Source of the DNA: Dehalococcoidia bacterium
GTDB taxonomy: Bacteria; Chloroflexota; Dehalococcoidia; UBA2979
Length of the DNA: 41,344 bases
Reading direction: 5' to 3'
Assembly: GCA_022451865.1 (NCBI GenBank)
Contig: JAKUNM010000006.1
Location: forward strand, 1 to 41,344
The translations under genes and the position numbers were made by a program. The notes below the pieces were generated by a model that was given only the letters and a program-made list of their open reading frames with translations, searched no databases and was not told where the DNA came from. Positions 26,294 through 35,325 of the stretch are shown piece by piece; within the stretch, counting starts at the first letter, position 1, and every line of letters starts with the position of its first letter.

Positions 26294-27296
26294 GAATCAA
26301 CTCCAGAGTACGTTCTAATCCACTTCCCAATATATTAAAATCACCGAAATCAATTGTAGGTGGTTTAGAAAGATCATGCTTCGATTCTATGCCTGCTAGT
26401 ACAGGATATTCGTATGTACGATCAGTAAAATACTGCTGAGCTGCTGTGTCTAACAAAAAGCGAATGAGTTTTTCAGCATTTTTTTCATTTCCACCAGGAA
26501 TTATACCCGCAACAGTTGCAATAGTTACAGAACCAGAATCACCATCAACAAATCGATGATTCTCACTAGGGGTATCTGGATTTTCTACTTTTAGGCGAGC
26601 ATTATAATAGTGATTCACGAGACCACCATCTACTTCACCACGTGCAGTGGCTTGAACTATTGAATTGTTATTTGCATAGACCTTAACCTCATTTGCAACC
26701 ATTTGTTTCAGCCAATCAAGTGCAACATCATCTCCATGTTTCAGGCGAAATAGAGTAAAGAAATCTTGAAATGATCCATTTCTTGGAGCAATTGCCAATC
26801 TGCCTTTCCATTTAGCTTCAGTGAGTTCAAAAACACTTTCTGGCAATTCAGATTCTGTAACATTCTCTCGATTATAGACTAGTACACGTTGACGGCCGCT
26901 TACTGCGACCCAATTGCCTGCATCACTCCCCGGGCTAATTGCTAGCACATCTTCTGGAAGATCACTTAGTAAATCACGTTCTGCCAAGTATGCAACTGGA
27001 CCTGGGCTCTTTGATATATAGACATCAGCAGGAGATTTTTCTCCTTCTTCTTCAATAAGCAAAGCCAAATCTACAGAACCGCCATAACGGACTTGTACAT
27101 CTATACCTGTGCTTTCAGCAAAAGAATCAAGAATTGGATTTATCAAGTATTGACTTCGACCAGAATAAATCACAAGGCTTTCTTCATCAGTACTATTGCA
27201 ACCAACAAAAGCACTTGAGACAAACATCATTCCAAGAAAAAAGTATATATATTTTTTCACTATCAGGTTAACCTTTCTTTTGTAATTAGGGTGCAT
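26271..27296 (-). CDS. fbpA: Ferric iron ABC transporter substrate-binding lipoprotein (FutA/FbpA-type)
   Basis: A 341-residue extracytoplasmic solute-binding protein. The lipoprotein signal ends in SSAFVGC (C33), followed by SLVIYSGRSQYL, the first strand of the Fe3+-binding FutA/FbpA family. The tandem tyrosines Y230-Y231 in LVNHYYNAR are the family's iron ligands. ADVYISKSPGP and AAQQYFTDRTYEYPV also match. The ATG at 27296 gives a 12-residue extension before an in-frame GTG at 27258-27260 that would open KKYIYFFLG directly; either is possible and the GTG gives a more normal signal peptide. It is the middle gene of the operon, between the ATPase (51 bases upstream) and the permease (overlapping). 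Confidence 0.9.
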   Translation of the reverse strand: MHPNYKRKVNLIVKKYIYFFLGMMFVSSAFVGCNSTDEESLVIYSGRSQYLINPILDSFAESTGIDVQVRYGGSVDLALLIEEEGEKSPADVYISKSPGPVAYLAERDLLSDLPEDVLAISPGSDAGNWVAVSGRQRVLVYNRENVTESELPESVFELTEAKWKGRLAIAPRNGSFQDFFTLFRLKHGDDVALDWLKQMVANEVKVYANNNSIVQATARGEVDGGLVNHYYNARLKVENPDTPSENHRFVDGDSGSVTIATVAGIIPGGNEKNAEKLIRFLLDTAAQQYFTDRTYEYPVLAGIESKHDLSKPPTIDFGDFNILGSGLERTLELIREAGFDI

Positions 27297-27347
27297 ACCT
27301 TTAAAATAAATTCAAATTACCCCTATATAATTCAAAAAATTCATGTT

Positions 27348-28442
27348 TTAACTATTTACAGATTGGTAAGCCATTGTTGGAGGGCCAACATAACGGACAG
27401 AAACATAATCTCCAGTTTGATAAATCGGATTAGTGAATGATCTCACTTGTAGAGTCTTCTCTTCTTCGCCTTTAAGTTGATACATCGAATCATGCCCATA
27501 AAATTCAACTGACGAAACTAACCAATTTCCTCCTGATTGAATTTCCAAGCATTCCGGCCGTAAAAGTACGTCAACAGAAGAACCTGCTGCACAATCCAAC
27601 TGGTCAGATAACGGAACAGAGCCAAGGGAAGTTATTACACTTTGATTATCAGTTGATCCTGAGACCATATTAGCTTCACCCACAAACTGAGCAACCCAAG
27701 GATCTATAGGTTGCTCATAAATTGTACTAGGCACATCAATTTGGAGAATTCGACCTTCATTCATTACTGCAATTTCATCACCTAAAACAAATGCTTCACC
27801 CTGATCATGTGTAACAAACAGACTTGTAATATTTAGATCCTGAAGTAATTGACGTACTTCTGTACGCAATTGAACACGCATAGATGCATCAAGACTTGCG
27901 AAAGGTTCGTCAAGCAGTAGAACAGATGGCTCTGGGGCCAAGGCGCGTGCGAGTGCTACACGCTGGCGTTCTCCACCGGAAAGATTATCAGGTGCACGGT
28001 TTGCCATCGCTGTTAAACCAACCATCTCAAGAACATCTTTCACACGATTATCACGATCAAAACTATTACTTAAACCAAAGCGAACATTTTCAGCAACTGT
28101 GAGATGAGGGAACAATGCGCCGTCTTGAAAAACCATTCCAACACGGCGTTTTTCAGCTGGAACAAAACAATCTGGAGATGTGACCGCATTTCCATCTATT
28201 GTAATTACACCAGTATCTAGTTTCTCTAAACCAGCAATAGATCGGAGTAACGTAGTCTTACCACATCCCGATGGACCCAATAAAGCTATAGATTGACCGG
28301 CTTCTACATTAAGAGAAACACCACGCAATACACTTACAGCGCCAAAATTGAAATATGCATCTTCAATTTTGATACTAGATGTATTGCCATTTCCTGAAAA
28401 AAAACCCTGCTCTTGCATAAAATACATGCTACCAAGCATCAA
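27348..28442 (-). CDS. fbpC: Ferric iron ABC transporter ATP-binding protein (FbpC-type)
   Basis: A 364-residue ABC ATPase. Walker A is GPSGCGKTT (56-64), the Q-loop is VFQDG, the signature is LSGGERQ (154-160), Walker B is LLLDEP (175-180) and the switch histidine is H212 in VTHDQGEA. A C-terminal TOBE-type domain (about 270-360, with VLLRPECLEI) matches the FbpC/PotA/CysA group. The binding protein and permease downstream identify it as an iron importer. The first 20 residues before SSIKIEDAYFNFG are not conserved, and the ATG at 28442 lacks a Shine-Dalgarno, so an internal ATG may be used. It is the first gene of the operon, whose upstream region holds the TTAGG/CCTAA palindrome. Confidence 0.88.
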   Translation of the reverse strand: MMLGSMYFMQEQGFFSGNGNTSSIKIEDAYFNFGAVSVLRGVSLNVEAGQSIALLGPSGCGKTTLLRSIAGLEKLDTGVITIDGNAVTSPDCFVPAEKRRVGMVFQDGALFPHLTVAENVRFGLSNSFDRDNRVKDVLEMVGLTAMANRAPDNLSGGERQRVALARALAPEPSVLLLDEPFASLDASMRVQLRTEVRQLLQDLNITSLFVTHDQGEAFVLGDEIAVMNEGRILQIDVPSTIYEQPIDPWVAQFVGEANMVSGSTDNQSVITSLGSVPLSDQLDCAAGSSVDVLLRPECLEIQSGGNWLVSSVEFYGHDSMYQLKGEEEKTLQVRSFTNPIYQTGDYVSVRYVGPPTMAYQSVNS

Positions 28443-28490
28443 TTATTAGTAGCAACCATATTCAAATAATTACTATAGAAATTTTAAAGA

Positions 28491-28504
28491 TTAGGGTACC
28501 CTAA
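28491..28504. promoter_or_regulatory. Perfect 14-bp palindrome, possible iron-regulator operator
   Basis: TTAGGGTACCCTAA is exactly self-complementary and lies 49-62 bases upstream of the iron ABC ATPase start. On the minus strand a TATAGT follows within about 20 bases (28471-28476), so the palindrome would overlap the -35 region of that promoter. The half-sites TTAGG and CCTAA are those of DtxR/IdeR-family metalloregulator boxes, although the spacing is shorter than the classic 19-bp box. The site also lies in the 88-base gap after hemL. Regulator identity is inference. Confidence 0.42.
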
Positions 28505-28530
28505 GAAAAAATAAATGTACTAACAGGTTA

Positions 28531-29835
28531 TCAGTTAGATTGACATGCCATCAGAGCCTCACGGGCGTAATTTACAGTCTGATCAATAAGTTTTTCATCA
28601 TGTGCTAGTGACAAAAACCAAGCTTCATATTGAGAAGGTGCTAAATGAACACCTCTGTTTAACATTTCACGATGGAATTTAGCAAACATTGCAGTATCAG
28701 AACGTGTAGCTTCATCATAATTGGTAGGAACAGCATCCTGAAAAAATGCAGTTAAGGTAGATCCAATTTGCACAACACTTAGAGGGATACCTATATCTTT
28801 TGCTGCAGATTCAAGCCCTGCAGCAAGTCTTACACCTAGAGAATTTAGATAATTATATGCTTCTGAATCTGCAAGTAAAATATTTAACGTGGCTAACCCA
28901 GCAGCCATAGCAATCGGATTACCTGACAAAGTACCGGCTTGATAGATATCTCCAGTAGGTGCCATTTCTTCCATTAGTTCACGAGAACCACCATACGCAC
29001 CTACTGGTAATCCTCCACCGATAATCTTCCCCAAAATTGTAAGATCAGGATGAACATCAAAAAAACCTTGAGCACCTGAAGCAGAAACTCGAAATCCGGA
29101 AATAACTTCATCAAAAATCAATAATGCGTCATTTTGATCACATAATAATCGCAATCCGGCAAGGTATTCTGGTTGAGGAACAACGACACCCATATTACCG
29201 GCAACAGGCTCAACAACGACTGCAGCGATTTTATCTGGATGAGCTTCAAAAATAGACTTAACTACCTCCAAGTTATTGTACGGAGCAATTAGTGTTTGAG
29301 CTGCCATTGCTGCAGGCACACCTGGTGAATCTGGTAATCCAAACGTAGCCACACCTGATCCTGCAGAGGCTAACAATCCATCAGCATGACCGTGATAACA
29401 GCCTTCAAATTTAATAATGAGATCTTTTTTTGTTTGTCCGCGAGCTAGACGTATAGCACTCATAGCAGCTTCTGTACCTGAATTTACGAATCGGACCATC
29501 TCTATTGAGGGAAACGTTGAGGCCACTAATTCAGCTAAATCAACTTCAGGTTCAGTAGGTGCACCAAAAGAGGTGCCAGATTTTGATGCCTCTTGCACTG
29601 CGTGAATAACATCCGGATGGGCATGTCCTAGTATTAGAGGACCATACGAATTCACATAGTCAATGTATTCATTACCATCAACATCAGTGATCATCGCACC
29701 ATTACCACTCCTCAGAACAACTGGATCTCCGTCCACAGCACGATAAGCTCTGACCGGTGAATTAACACCACCGGGCAAATGTGCACGTGCACGATTCATT
29801 ATTTCGAGTGATTTTTTAAAATTGCTACTAGTCAT
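28531..29835 (-). CDS. hemL: Glutamate-1-semialdehyde 2,1-aminomutase
   Basis: A 434-residue PLP enzyme that makes 5-aminolevulinate from glutamate-1-semialdehyde, the last step of the C5 route. The Schiff-base lysine is K270 (LTILGKIIGGGLPVGAYGG region) and the pyridine aspartate D242 (FDEVISGFR). HLPGGVNSPVRAY at 19-31, FVNSGTEAAMSAIRLARG and CYHGHADGLL are HemL signatures. It is the last gene of the tetrapyrrole operon; its ATG lies inside the end of hemB (8-base overlap) with GAGGG just upstream. It works with HemA, four genes upstream. No intrinsic terminator with a T-tract is obvious after it. Confidence 0.96.
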   Translation of the reverse strand: MTSSNFKKSLEIMNRARAHLPGGVNSPVRAYRAVDGDPVVLRSGNGAMITDVDGNEYIDYVNSYGPLILGHAHPDVIHAVQEASKSGTSFGAPTEPEVDLAELVASTFPSIEMVRFVNSGTEAAMSAIRLARGQTKKDLIIKFEGCYHGHADGLLASAGSGVATFGLPDSPGVPAAMAAQTLIAPYNNLEVVKSIFEAHPDKIAAVVVEPVAGNMGVVVPQPEYLAGLRLLCDQNDALLIFDEVISGFRVSASGAQGFFDVHPDLTILGKIIGGGLPVGAYGGSRELMEEMAPTGDIYQAGTLSGNPIAMAAGLATLNILLADSEAYNYLNSLGVRLAAGLESAAKDIGIPLSVVQIGSTLTAFFQDAVPTNYDEATRSDTAMFAKFHREMLNRGVHLAPSQYEAWFLSLAHDEKLIDQTVNYAREALMACQSN

Positions 29836-30826
29836 TGGCCCTCAGCCATTGTGCTGCTTCTTTAGCGTGATACGTAATTAGAATATCTGCTCCCGCACGA
29901 CGAATCGCAGTTAACGTTTCTAAAATAACACGTTCTTCTTCTAACCAGCCATTCTGAATAGCGGCTTTGAGCATCGAATACTCTCCACTCACGTTATAGG
30001 CTGCCAAAGGAAGATCTGTTCTTTCGCGAACACGTCGAATGACATCTAAATAAGCAAGAGCAGGTTTTACCATGACAATATCTGCTTGTTCATCAATATC
30101 TGCCTCGACTTCACGCAATGCCTCTCGAACATTTGCATGATCCATTTGATAGCCTCTACGATCACCAAATTGAGGTGTTGAATCTGCAGCTTCACGAAAT
30201 GGCCCGTAGAACGCTGAAGAATACTTTGCGCTATAGGCCATAATTGCTTTTTGTGCATGGCCTGTCTCATCAAGTGCATGTCTAATAGCTTGCACTCTAC
30301 CATCCATCATGTCAGATGGAGCTATGATATCAGCTCCTGCATCTGCACAAGTTACCGCCATCTCAGATAATAAAGACAGACTTTCATCATTAAGCACTTC
30401 ACCGTTTATATTAATCAGCCCGCAATGACCATGATCAGTATATTCACACAAACAAACATCACAGATGACAATTAATTCAGGGTCCGCATCTTTCAAAACC
30501 CTTACAGCTTGTTGCACGATTCCATCAACAGCGTATCCTTCTGTTCCTTCGGCATCTTTATAAGATGGAATCCCAAAAAGTAATACTGCACGCACACCTA
30601 AAGACTTCAATTCTTTTGCTTCGTTAGGAAGCTGATCCAAAGAAAGACGATATTGACCAGGCATAGCAGCAATTGCTTGGCGTACATCCTGACCATGTGT
30701 CACGAAAATTGGATAGACAAAAGAAGAGGGTTCTAAATGTGTTTCTTGAACTAAGCGTCGCAGATTATCAGTCCGCCTTGTTCGGCGAGTGCGTGTAAAT
30801 AAAGCTTGATGCGTATTAATTGTCAT
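29828..30826 (-). CDS. hemB: Porphobilinogen synthase (delta-aminolevulinate dehydratase), zinc type
   Basis: A 332-residue enzyme that condenses two 5-aminolevulinate molecules to porphobilinogen. The catalytic zinc cysteines C125, C127 and C135 are in DVCLCEYTDHGHCG, so this is the zinc-dependent rather than magnesium-only form. Schiff-base lysines are K201 (YSAKYSSAFYGPFR) and K254 (VKPALAYLD). The basic N-terminal RTRRTRRTDNLRRLV is normal for the family. It lies 14 bases after the cobA-hemD stop, the largest gap in the operon, and overlaps hemL by eight bases. Confidence 0.96.
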   Translation of the reverse strand: MTINTHQALFTRTRRTRRTDNLRRLVQETHLEPSSFVYPIFVTHGQDVRQAIAAMPGQYRLSLDQLPNEAKELKSLGVRAVLLFGIPSYKDAEGTEGYAVDGIVQQAVRVLKDADPELIVICDVCLCEYTDHGHCGLININGEVLNDESLSLLSEMAVTCADAGADIIAPSDMMDGRVQAIRHALDETGHAQKAIMAYSAKYSSAFYGPFREAADSTPQFGDRRGYQMDHANVREALREVEADIDEQADIVMVKPALAYLDVIRRVRERTDLPLAAYNVSGEYSMLKAAIQNGWLEEERVILETLTAIRRAGADILITYHAKEAAQWLRAND

Positions 30827-30840
30827 AATCAGTTCCCATT

Positions 30841-32379
30841 CTATACCGTACTATTGCTCCAATGGTATATCCGTAAGGCTTGAAGCAAGCCATTAATTGA
30901 ATGCTCCTTTGCTACGATATCAGGCTCTAGCCCTAAATCTCTAGCAGTTGATGCTGTAGTCGGCCCAATACATGCGATTAACACATCATCTAAGCATTTA
31001 CGATCATCTCCAAGTATTCTCACCAAATTTTTTACTGTCGAAGAAGATGTAAATGTAGCAATATCTAGTCCACCTGATCGAATGACTTTCAACATCTCGC
31101 CTGAAGGAATAGCAGGTGGAACAGATAGATAGAGCGTCAATTCATCAACATGCATTCCTTTCTCGTTAAGTACATTAAACAACGCTGGATCTGCATTTTC
31201 AGCACGTGGCAAAAGAATAGATTTTTCAGAACCGGTACATCGAGTAAGTATTGCATGTGCAAGATCTTCACCAGTGGAGTTTTCAGGGACAATATCTGGG
31301 AAAAGCATATACGATCGTAGTTCCTCAGATGTCGCTTTACCAACAGCACCTATTTGAATATCCCCCAACTGTCTTACATCAATATTTTGCTCAATTAACA
31401 ATTCAAAAAACGCTCTTACAGCTACGGCGGAGCTAAACGCAATCCATTCATATTTCCCTGCCAATAAATTTTCTACTGTCGCAGAAAGTTGCTGATCATC
31501 TACACGTCTTTCAGTTTCGATCGTAGGCAATACAATAGGAAATGCTCCTTCTGCACGAAGTGATTCTACGAATATTGATGCTTGCTGTCGGCTTCGGGTA
31601 ACCAATACACGCTTACCTGCCAGTGGAGCTAACCGACTAGGGTTCAATTCAGAACGTAAATTGACTACATCACCTATTACGAAAAGTGCAGGTGAACGAA
31701 TTGCATGATCTACTGCAGCTTGAGCAATTTCTGATAAAGGAGCTGTTACTACACGTTGATCGGGAGTAGCTGCTTGTTGTACTAACGCAGAAGGCGATTG
31801 TGGATCTCGTCCTCCTGCAATGAGTTGTTCAGCAATAAGATCAATCCGATCTACGCCCATCAAAACAACCAATGTGTCGGTCGCTGTGGCTAATTTTCTC
31901 CAATTGGCTTGTTCACTAGGCTTCGTGGGGTCTTCGTGACCGGTGACAACAGAAAAAGAAACGGCAACACCGCGATATGTCACAGGAATACCCGCTGCAC
32001 TTAACCCAGCAATTGCTGAAGTGATGCCTGGCACTACAGTACAAGGGATACCTGCCTCAGCTAAAATCTTAGCTTCTTCTCCACCACGTCCAAAAACATA
32101 TGGATCTCCTCCTTTGAGTCGAACGACTTTCTTCCCCAACCGACCGTAAGAAATTAACGTCTCATGAATTTCATCTTGAGAAAGCTTTTGTTGGCTCGGT
32201 GATTTACCTGCGTCTATAACAATCGCGGAATCTGGCACAAAAGTCAGAAGTTCTTTTGGAGCTAGCCGATCAAACACAACAACATCTGCGTCTCGAAGTA
32301 TCTTTCCCCCAATATCAGTGATCCAGCCAGGATCTCCTGGGCCAGAGCCTACTAACCAGACATGTCCGAGATCTGTCAC
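30841..32379 (-). CDS. cobA-hemD: Uroporphyrinogen-III C-methyltransferase / uroporphyrinogen-III synthase fusion (CobA-HemD)
   Basis: A 512-residue bifunctional protein. Residues about 5-245 are the SAM-dependent uroporphyrinogen-III methyltransferase: VWLVGSGPGDPG (7-18), VVRLKGGDPYVFGRGGEE (85-102) and PGITSAIA. Residues about 254-505 are uroporphyrinogen-III synthase, beginning GKRVLVTRSRQQ with the weakly conserved HemD strands and FTSSSTVKNLV. The fusion closes the uroporphyrinogen ring and immediately methylates it to precorrin-2, favouring siroheme over uroporphyrinogen decarboxylation. The start is GTG, overlapping the hemC stop by four bases (GTGA). The neighbouring gene supplies the dehydrogenase/ferrochelatase that completes siroheme. 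Confidence 0.94.
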   Translation of the reverse strand: MTDLGHVWLVGSGPGDPGWITDIGGKILRDADVVVFDRLAPKELLTFVPDSAIVIDAGKSPSQQKLSQDEIHETLISYGRLGKKVVRLKGGDPYVFGRGGEEAKILAEAGIPCTVVPGITSAIAGLSAAGIPVTYRGVAVSFSVVTGHEDPTKPSEQANWRKLATATDTLVVLMGVDRIDLIAEQLIAGGRDPQSPSALVQQAATPDQRVVTAPLSEIAQAAVDHAIRSPALFVIGDVVNLRSELNPSRLAPLAGKRVLVTRSRQQASIFVESLRAEGAFPIVLPTIETERRVDDQQLSATVENLLAGKYEWIAFSSAVAVRAFFELLIEQNIDVRQLGDIQIGAVGKATSEELRSYMLFPDIVPENSTGEDLAHAILTRCTGSEKSILLPRAENADPALFNVLNEKGMHVDELTLYLSVPPAIPSGEMLKVIRSGGLDIATFTSSSTVKNLVRILGDDRKCLDDVLIACIGPTTASTARDLGLEPDIVAKEHSINGLLQALRIYHWSNSTV

Positions 32380-33293
32380 TTCGCACCATCTTCATTAGGG
32401 CCTGATAATAATTGCCTCCCCAAGTTCGATCCAATTGCTATAGCTTCATCTATACCACCAATCGCATCACCAAAATCAGGCATAGTTTTAGTATCATCAG
32501 TTAATACCATTGCCCGTAAATTAATAGTCTTATTATCAACCACTGCATATGCACCTACAGGGAATGAACAACCCACACCCAGTACACTTAAAAACGCACG
32601 TTCAGCATCTGTTGCACGTCGAGTATTCGCATGGTCAATACTTTGCACAATACTTTTTATATCTTCGTCATTATCGCGACATTGCACGGCAAGAGCACCT
32701 TGACCAGGCGCTGGGATAAATTCTTGAGGATCAAATCTCTGACTAATTTCATCGTCCATTCCCAATCGTTCTATTCCAGAAGCAGCCAGAATGACAGCAT
32801 CAACCACGCCATCATGTACTTTTTGTATACGTGTATCTATATTACCTCTGATATCGACTACTTCTAAATCAGGTCTTATAGCACTTAACAAGACTGCACG
32901 ACGCCTCGAACTCGTTCCGATTTTGCAACCTGCACTTAATTCAGCAAGTTTATATTTATTGTTTGCAACAAGAACATCGCTAGGATCTGCTCTCTCTGTA
33001 ATAGCCGGAAATGTCAAGCCTGAAACTTCTTCCGTAGGGACATCTTTAAGCGAGTGCACTGCAATATCAGCAACACCATCTAATAACGCTTGTTCAACTG
33101 CTTTTACGAATACACCTCTCCCACCCAGAACAGTCAGTGGAGTTTCTCGATCAATATCACCTTCAGTCTCAATTAGCACTAGCTCTATAGAAAGTTTTTG
33201 ATTAATTCTCTTCAATGCATCCATTACTAAGTTGGCTTGCTCAAGTGCAAGTCGAGATTTTCGAGTCGCAAGACGAATAGTAGTAGTCATCAC
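32376..33293 (-). CDS. hemC: Hydroxymethylbilane synthase (porphobilinogen deaminase)
   Basis: A 305-residue enzyme that joins four porphobilinogens into hydroxymethylbilane. The dipyrromethane cofactor cysteine is C242 (LGVGCSFPVGAY) and the catalytic aspartate is D84 (HSLKDVP). N-terminal RLATRKSRLALEQA, GRGVFVKAVEQALL, GTSSRRR and PAPGQGALAVQCR are all in place. The ATG overlaps the hemA stop by four bases (ATGA) and the stop overlaps cobA-hemD by four, so expression is tightly coupled. Confidence 0.96.
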   Translation of the reverse strand: MMTTTIRLATRKSRLALEQANLVMDALKRINQKLSIELVLIETEGDIDRETPLTVLGGRGVFVKAVEQALLDGVADIAVHSLKDVPTEEVSGLTFPAITERADPSDVLVANNKYKLAELSAGCKIGTSSRRRAVLLSAIRPDLEVVDIRGNIDTRIQKVHDGVVDAVILAASGIERLGMDDEISQRFDPQEFIPAPGQGALAVQCRDNDEDIKSIVQSIDHANTRRATDAERAFLSVLGVGCSFPVGAYAVVDNKTINLRAMVLTDDTKTMPDFGDAIGGIDEAIAIGSNLGRQLLSGPNEDGAK

Positions 33294-34585
33294 AATCTAT
33301 CATCTTCAGGTTGCTCACTGACAGACAAGTCCGTTAACGATGAAAATTCATCATTCAGTCCAAACAGTTTATGAACGACTTCTACATAGTGAGTATCCTG
33401 ATTGCCATATTCTCTCAATGCAACAATGGGATCATGTAAAATTCTCTTCACAATTGCACGAGTTAATGCATCAATTTCATCTTGTTGAGCTTCATCAAGA
33501 TGCAGACGCCGTAAGGATTTCTCAACTGCATCTTTTCGAATTTTTTCAGATCGAGCGCTGAGACTTGCAATAGTAGGTTGAGTTTGAAGATTTTCAAGCC
33601 ATACAGAAAATTCTTTTAATTCTTCTTCTATGAGGTGTTCCGCTGCACCAATTTCTTGAGCACGTGCTTTACCATTTTCAGCAGCAATCTCCTGCAATGC
33701 CTCCATATCAAAATAGGTTACATTCGGTAAATCAGAGATTCGGGGTTCAACATCACGAGGTAAACCAATATCCATAATAAGTAAAGGTGTGTTTTGTCGA
33801 AACTGTATCGTCTTGTTCATTTCTTCGAAATTGATAAGTGTGCCTGGTGCACCTGTAGCCGTAATTACTACATCAACATCATTAACAACTTCCATCAAAT
33901 TTGAATATTGCACCGCAATACCATCTAATTCTTTTGCCAACGATTCAGCACGTGATTGAGTTCGGTTAGCCACATAAATTTGTGAGACATCTTGTTCAAC
34001 CAAAGATTCAGCAATTAACCTTGCGGCTTCACCCGCTCCAATTATCAATACATTAGCTTTTTGCAAGTCATTATGATGATCACGTATTTTTTGAACTGCA
34101 ATAGAAGATACGGAAACTGAACGATGCCCAATACTAGTTTCTGATCGAACACGACGTCCTGCACGTATTGCACCGTGAAATAAACGTACCAACATCGAAT
34201 CATCTACACCTGAATCTGCGGCATGTGCAAAAGCAGTACGAACCTGTCCAAGTATTTCTGCTTCACCAATTACCAATGATTCTAAACCTGATGACACCCG
34301 ATAAAGATGCCTTACAGCTGATTCTCCTTGATATATTCGGAAATAATCTTGAACTTCGGTTTCATTCATATGGGTTTCTTGCTGAAGATAAGTAGTTAAT
34401 TGTTCAAGATTTTCAGTACCTGTTGTATAAAACTCAAGACGATTACATGTACTAATGATAGCGGTGGGACCTAGGTGTCGTTGAACACGTACAAGAAGAT
34501 CATCGAGTTCATTGTCAGCGACAGAAATCTTCTCTCTTACATCAAGTGAGGCCGTATGATGGTTAACAGTTGCAACTGAGAGCAT
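33290..34585 (-). CDS. hemA: Glutamyl-tRNA reductase
   Basis: A 431-residue NADPH enzyme that reduces glutamyl-tRNA to glutamate-1-semialdehyde, the first committed tetrapyrrole step. The catalytic cysteine is C47 in ISTCNRLEFY; GLESLVIGEAEILGQVR, the Rossmann motif GAGEAARL (about 190) and the long C-terminal dimerization helices (EELKEFSVWLENLQTQP) are present. The start overlaps the preceding stop by one base (TAATG). With hemL it establishes the C5 pathway rather than ALA synthase. HemA is normally the flux-control point, so its mid-operon position ties its dosage to the siroheme-branch genes upstream. Confidence 0.96.
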   Translation of the reverse strand: MLSVATVNHHTASLDVREKISVADNELDDLLVRVQRHLGPTAIISTCNRLEFYTTGTENLEQLTTYLQQETHMNETEVQDYFRIYQGESAVRHLYRVSSGLESLVIGEAEILGQVRTAFAHAADSGVDDSMLVRLFHGAIRAGRRVRSETSIGHRSVSVSSIAVQKIRDHHNDLQKANVLIIGAGEAARLIAESLVEQDVSQIYVANRTQSRAESLAKELDGIAVQYSNLMEVVNDVDVVITATGAPGTLINFEEMNKTIQFRQNTPLLIMDIGLPRDVEPRISDLPNVTYFDMEALQEIAAENGKARAQEIGAAEHLIEEELKEFSVWLENLQTQPTIASLSARSEKIRKDAVEKSLRRLHLDEAQQDEIDALTRAIVKRILHDPIVALREYGNQDTHYVEVVHKLFGLNDEFSSLTDLSVSEQPEDDRL

Positions 34586-35325
34586 TATAGATCACCTGTA
34601 TCTTCAGACAATTCAGCACGATCTTTTAATGGCTCATCGATCTTCAAAGAATTAATTAACCTGTCTTTCGCTGAATCATATTTTCCTTGATGCAATAACT
34701 CTCTTAAATCTTCATCAATTGCCTGTTGCCATAACTCAGGTTCAATTCGATTAGGACATTCTTTACACAATAATGGTGGTGGAGTTTGCGTGAGATCACA
34801 TTCACTTGCACATTCACGATCACGCTGACGCACCAAAATCCTTACTTCAGCCAAAAGATCTCCGAGAGACACCACCTCATCTGAAAGAAAAAGTTCCATC
34901 TGTGTACGTAGCCAACGAGCGAGAGCAGGACTACTTCCACCCGTAGATGTAGCAATTGCAATTTTGCCGCGCTTCGCCAACGATGGAAGAATAAAATCAC
35001 AATTTGCAACATCATCAGCCGCATTAACCCAAATGCCTTTGGAGCGAGCTTCATCTGCAACTTGCTTATTTATCACTCCATTGTCAGTCGCCACCATAAC
35101 AACTTCAAACCCATCAGTGTCGCCAGGCTCGAAACTTCTCTCATGCCAAATAGCTTGACCATTTTCTACATACTTCTGTACTTGAGGAATGAGATCAGGA
35201 GCAACAATCGTAACTTGGGCACCAGCATCAACCAACTTATGAATTTTTTCGTCGGCCACATTTCCTCCACCAACCAATAAAACGGGGCGCTCTTCCATTT
35301 CCCAAAAAACAGGATAATAACCCAC
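34585..35325 (-). CDS. Precorrin-2 dehydrogenase / sirohydrochlorin ferrochelatase with a four-cysteine insert
   Basis: A 246-residue protein of the Met8p/SirC/CysG-N family that oxidizes precorrin-2 with NAD and may insert iron to give siroheme. The NAD site is LLVGGGNVADEKIHKLVDAG (16-35); VNAADDVANCDFILPS (100-115) carries the catalytic-aspartate region D104-D105; ATSTGGSSPALARWLR is the typical substrate loop. The odd feature is a C-terminal segment with C172, C176, C187 and C190 (CX3CX10CX2C), not a usual feature of the family as I know it and suggestive of zinc or iron-sulfur binding. The GTG start shares one base with the preceding TAG and has AGGAGG upstream. Whether it chelates iron itself cannot be read from the sequence. 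Confidence 0.87.
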   Translation of the reverse strand: MGYYPVFWEMEERPVLLVGGGNVADEKIHKLVDAGAQVTIVAPDLIPQVQKYVENGQAIWHERSFEPGDTDGFEVVMVATDNGVINKQVADEARSKGIWVNAADDVANCDFILPSLAKRGKIAIATSTGGSSPALARWLRTQMELFLSDEVVSLGDLLAEVRILVRQRDRECASECDLTQTPPPLLCKECPNRIEPELWQQAIDEDLRELLHQGKYDSAKDRLINSLKIDEPLKDRAELSEDTGDL

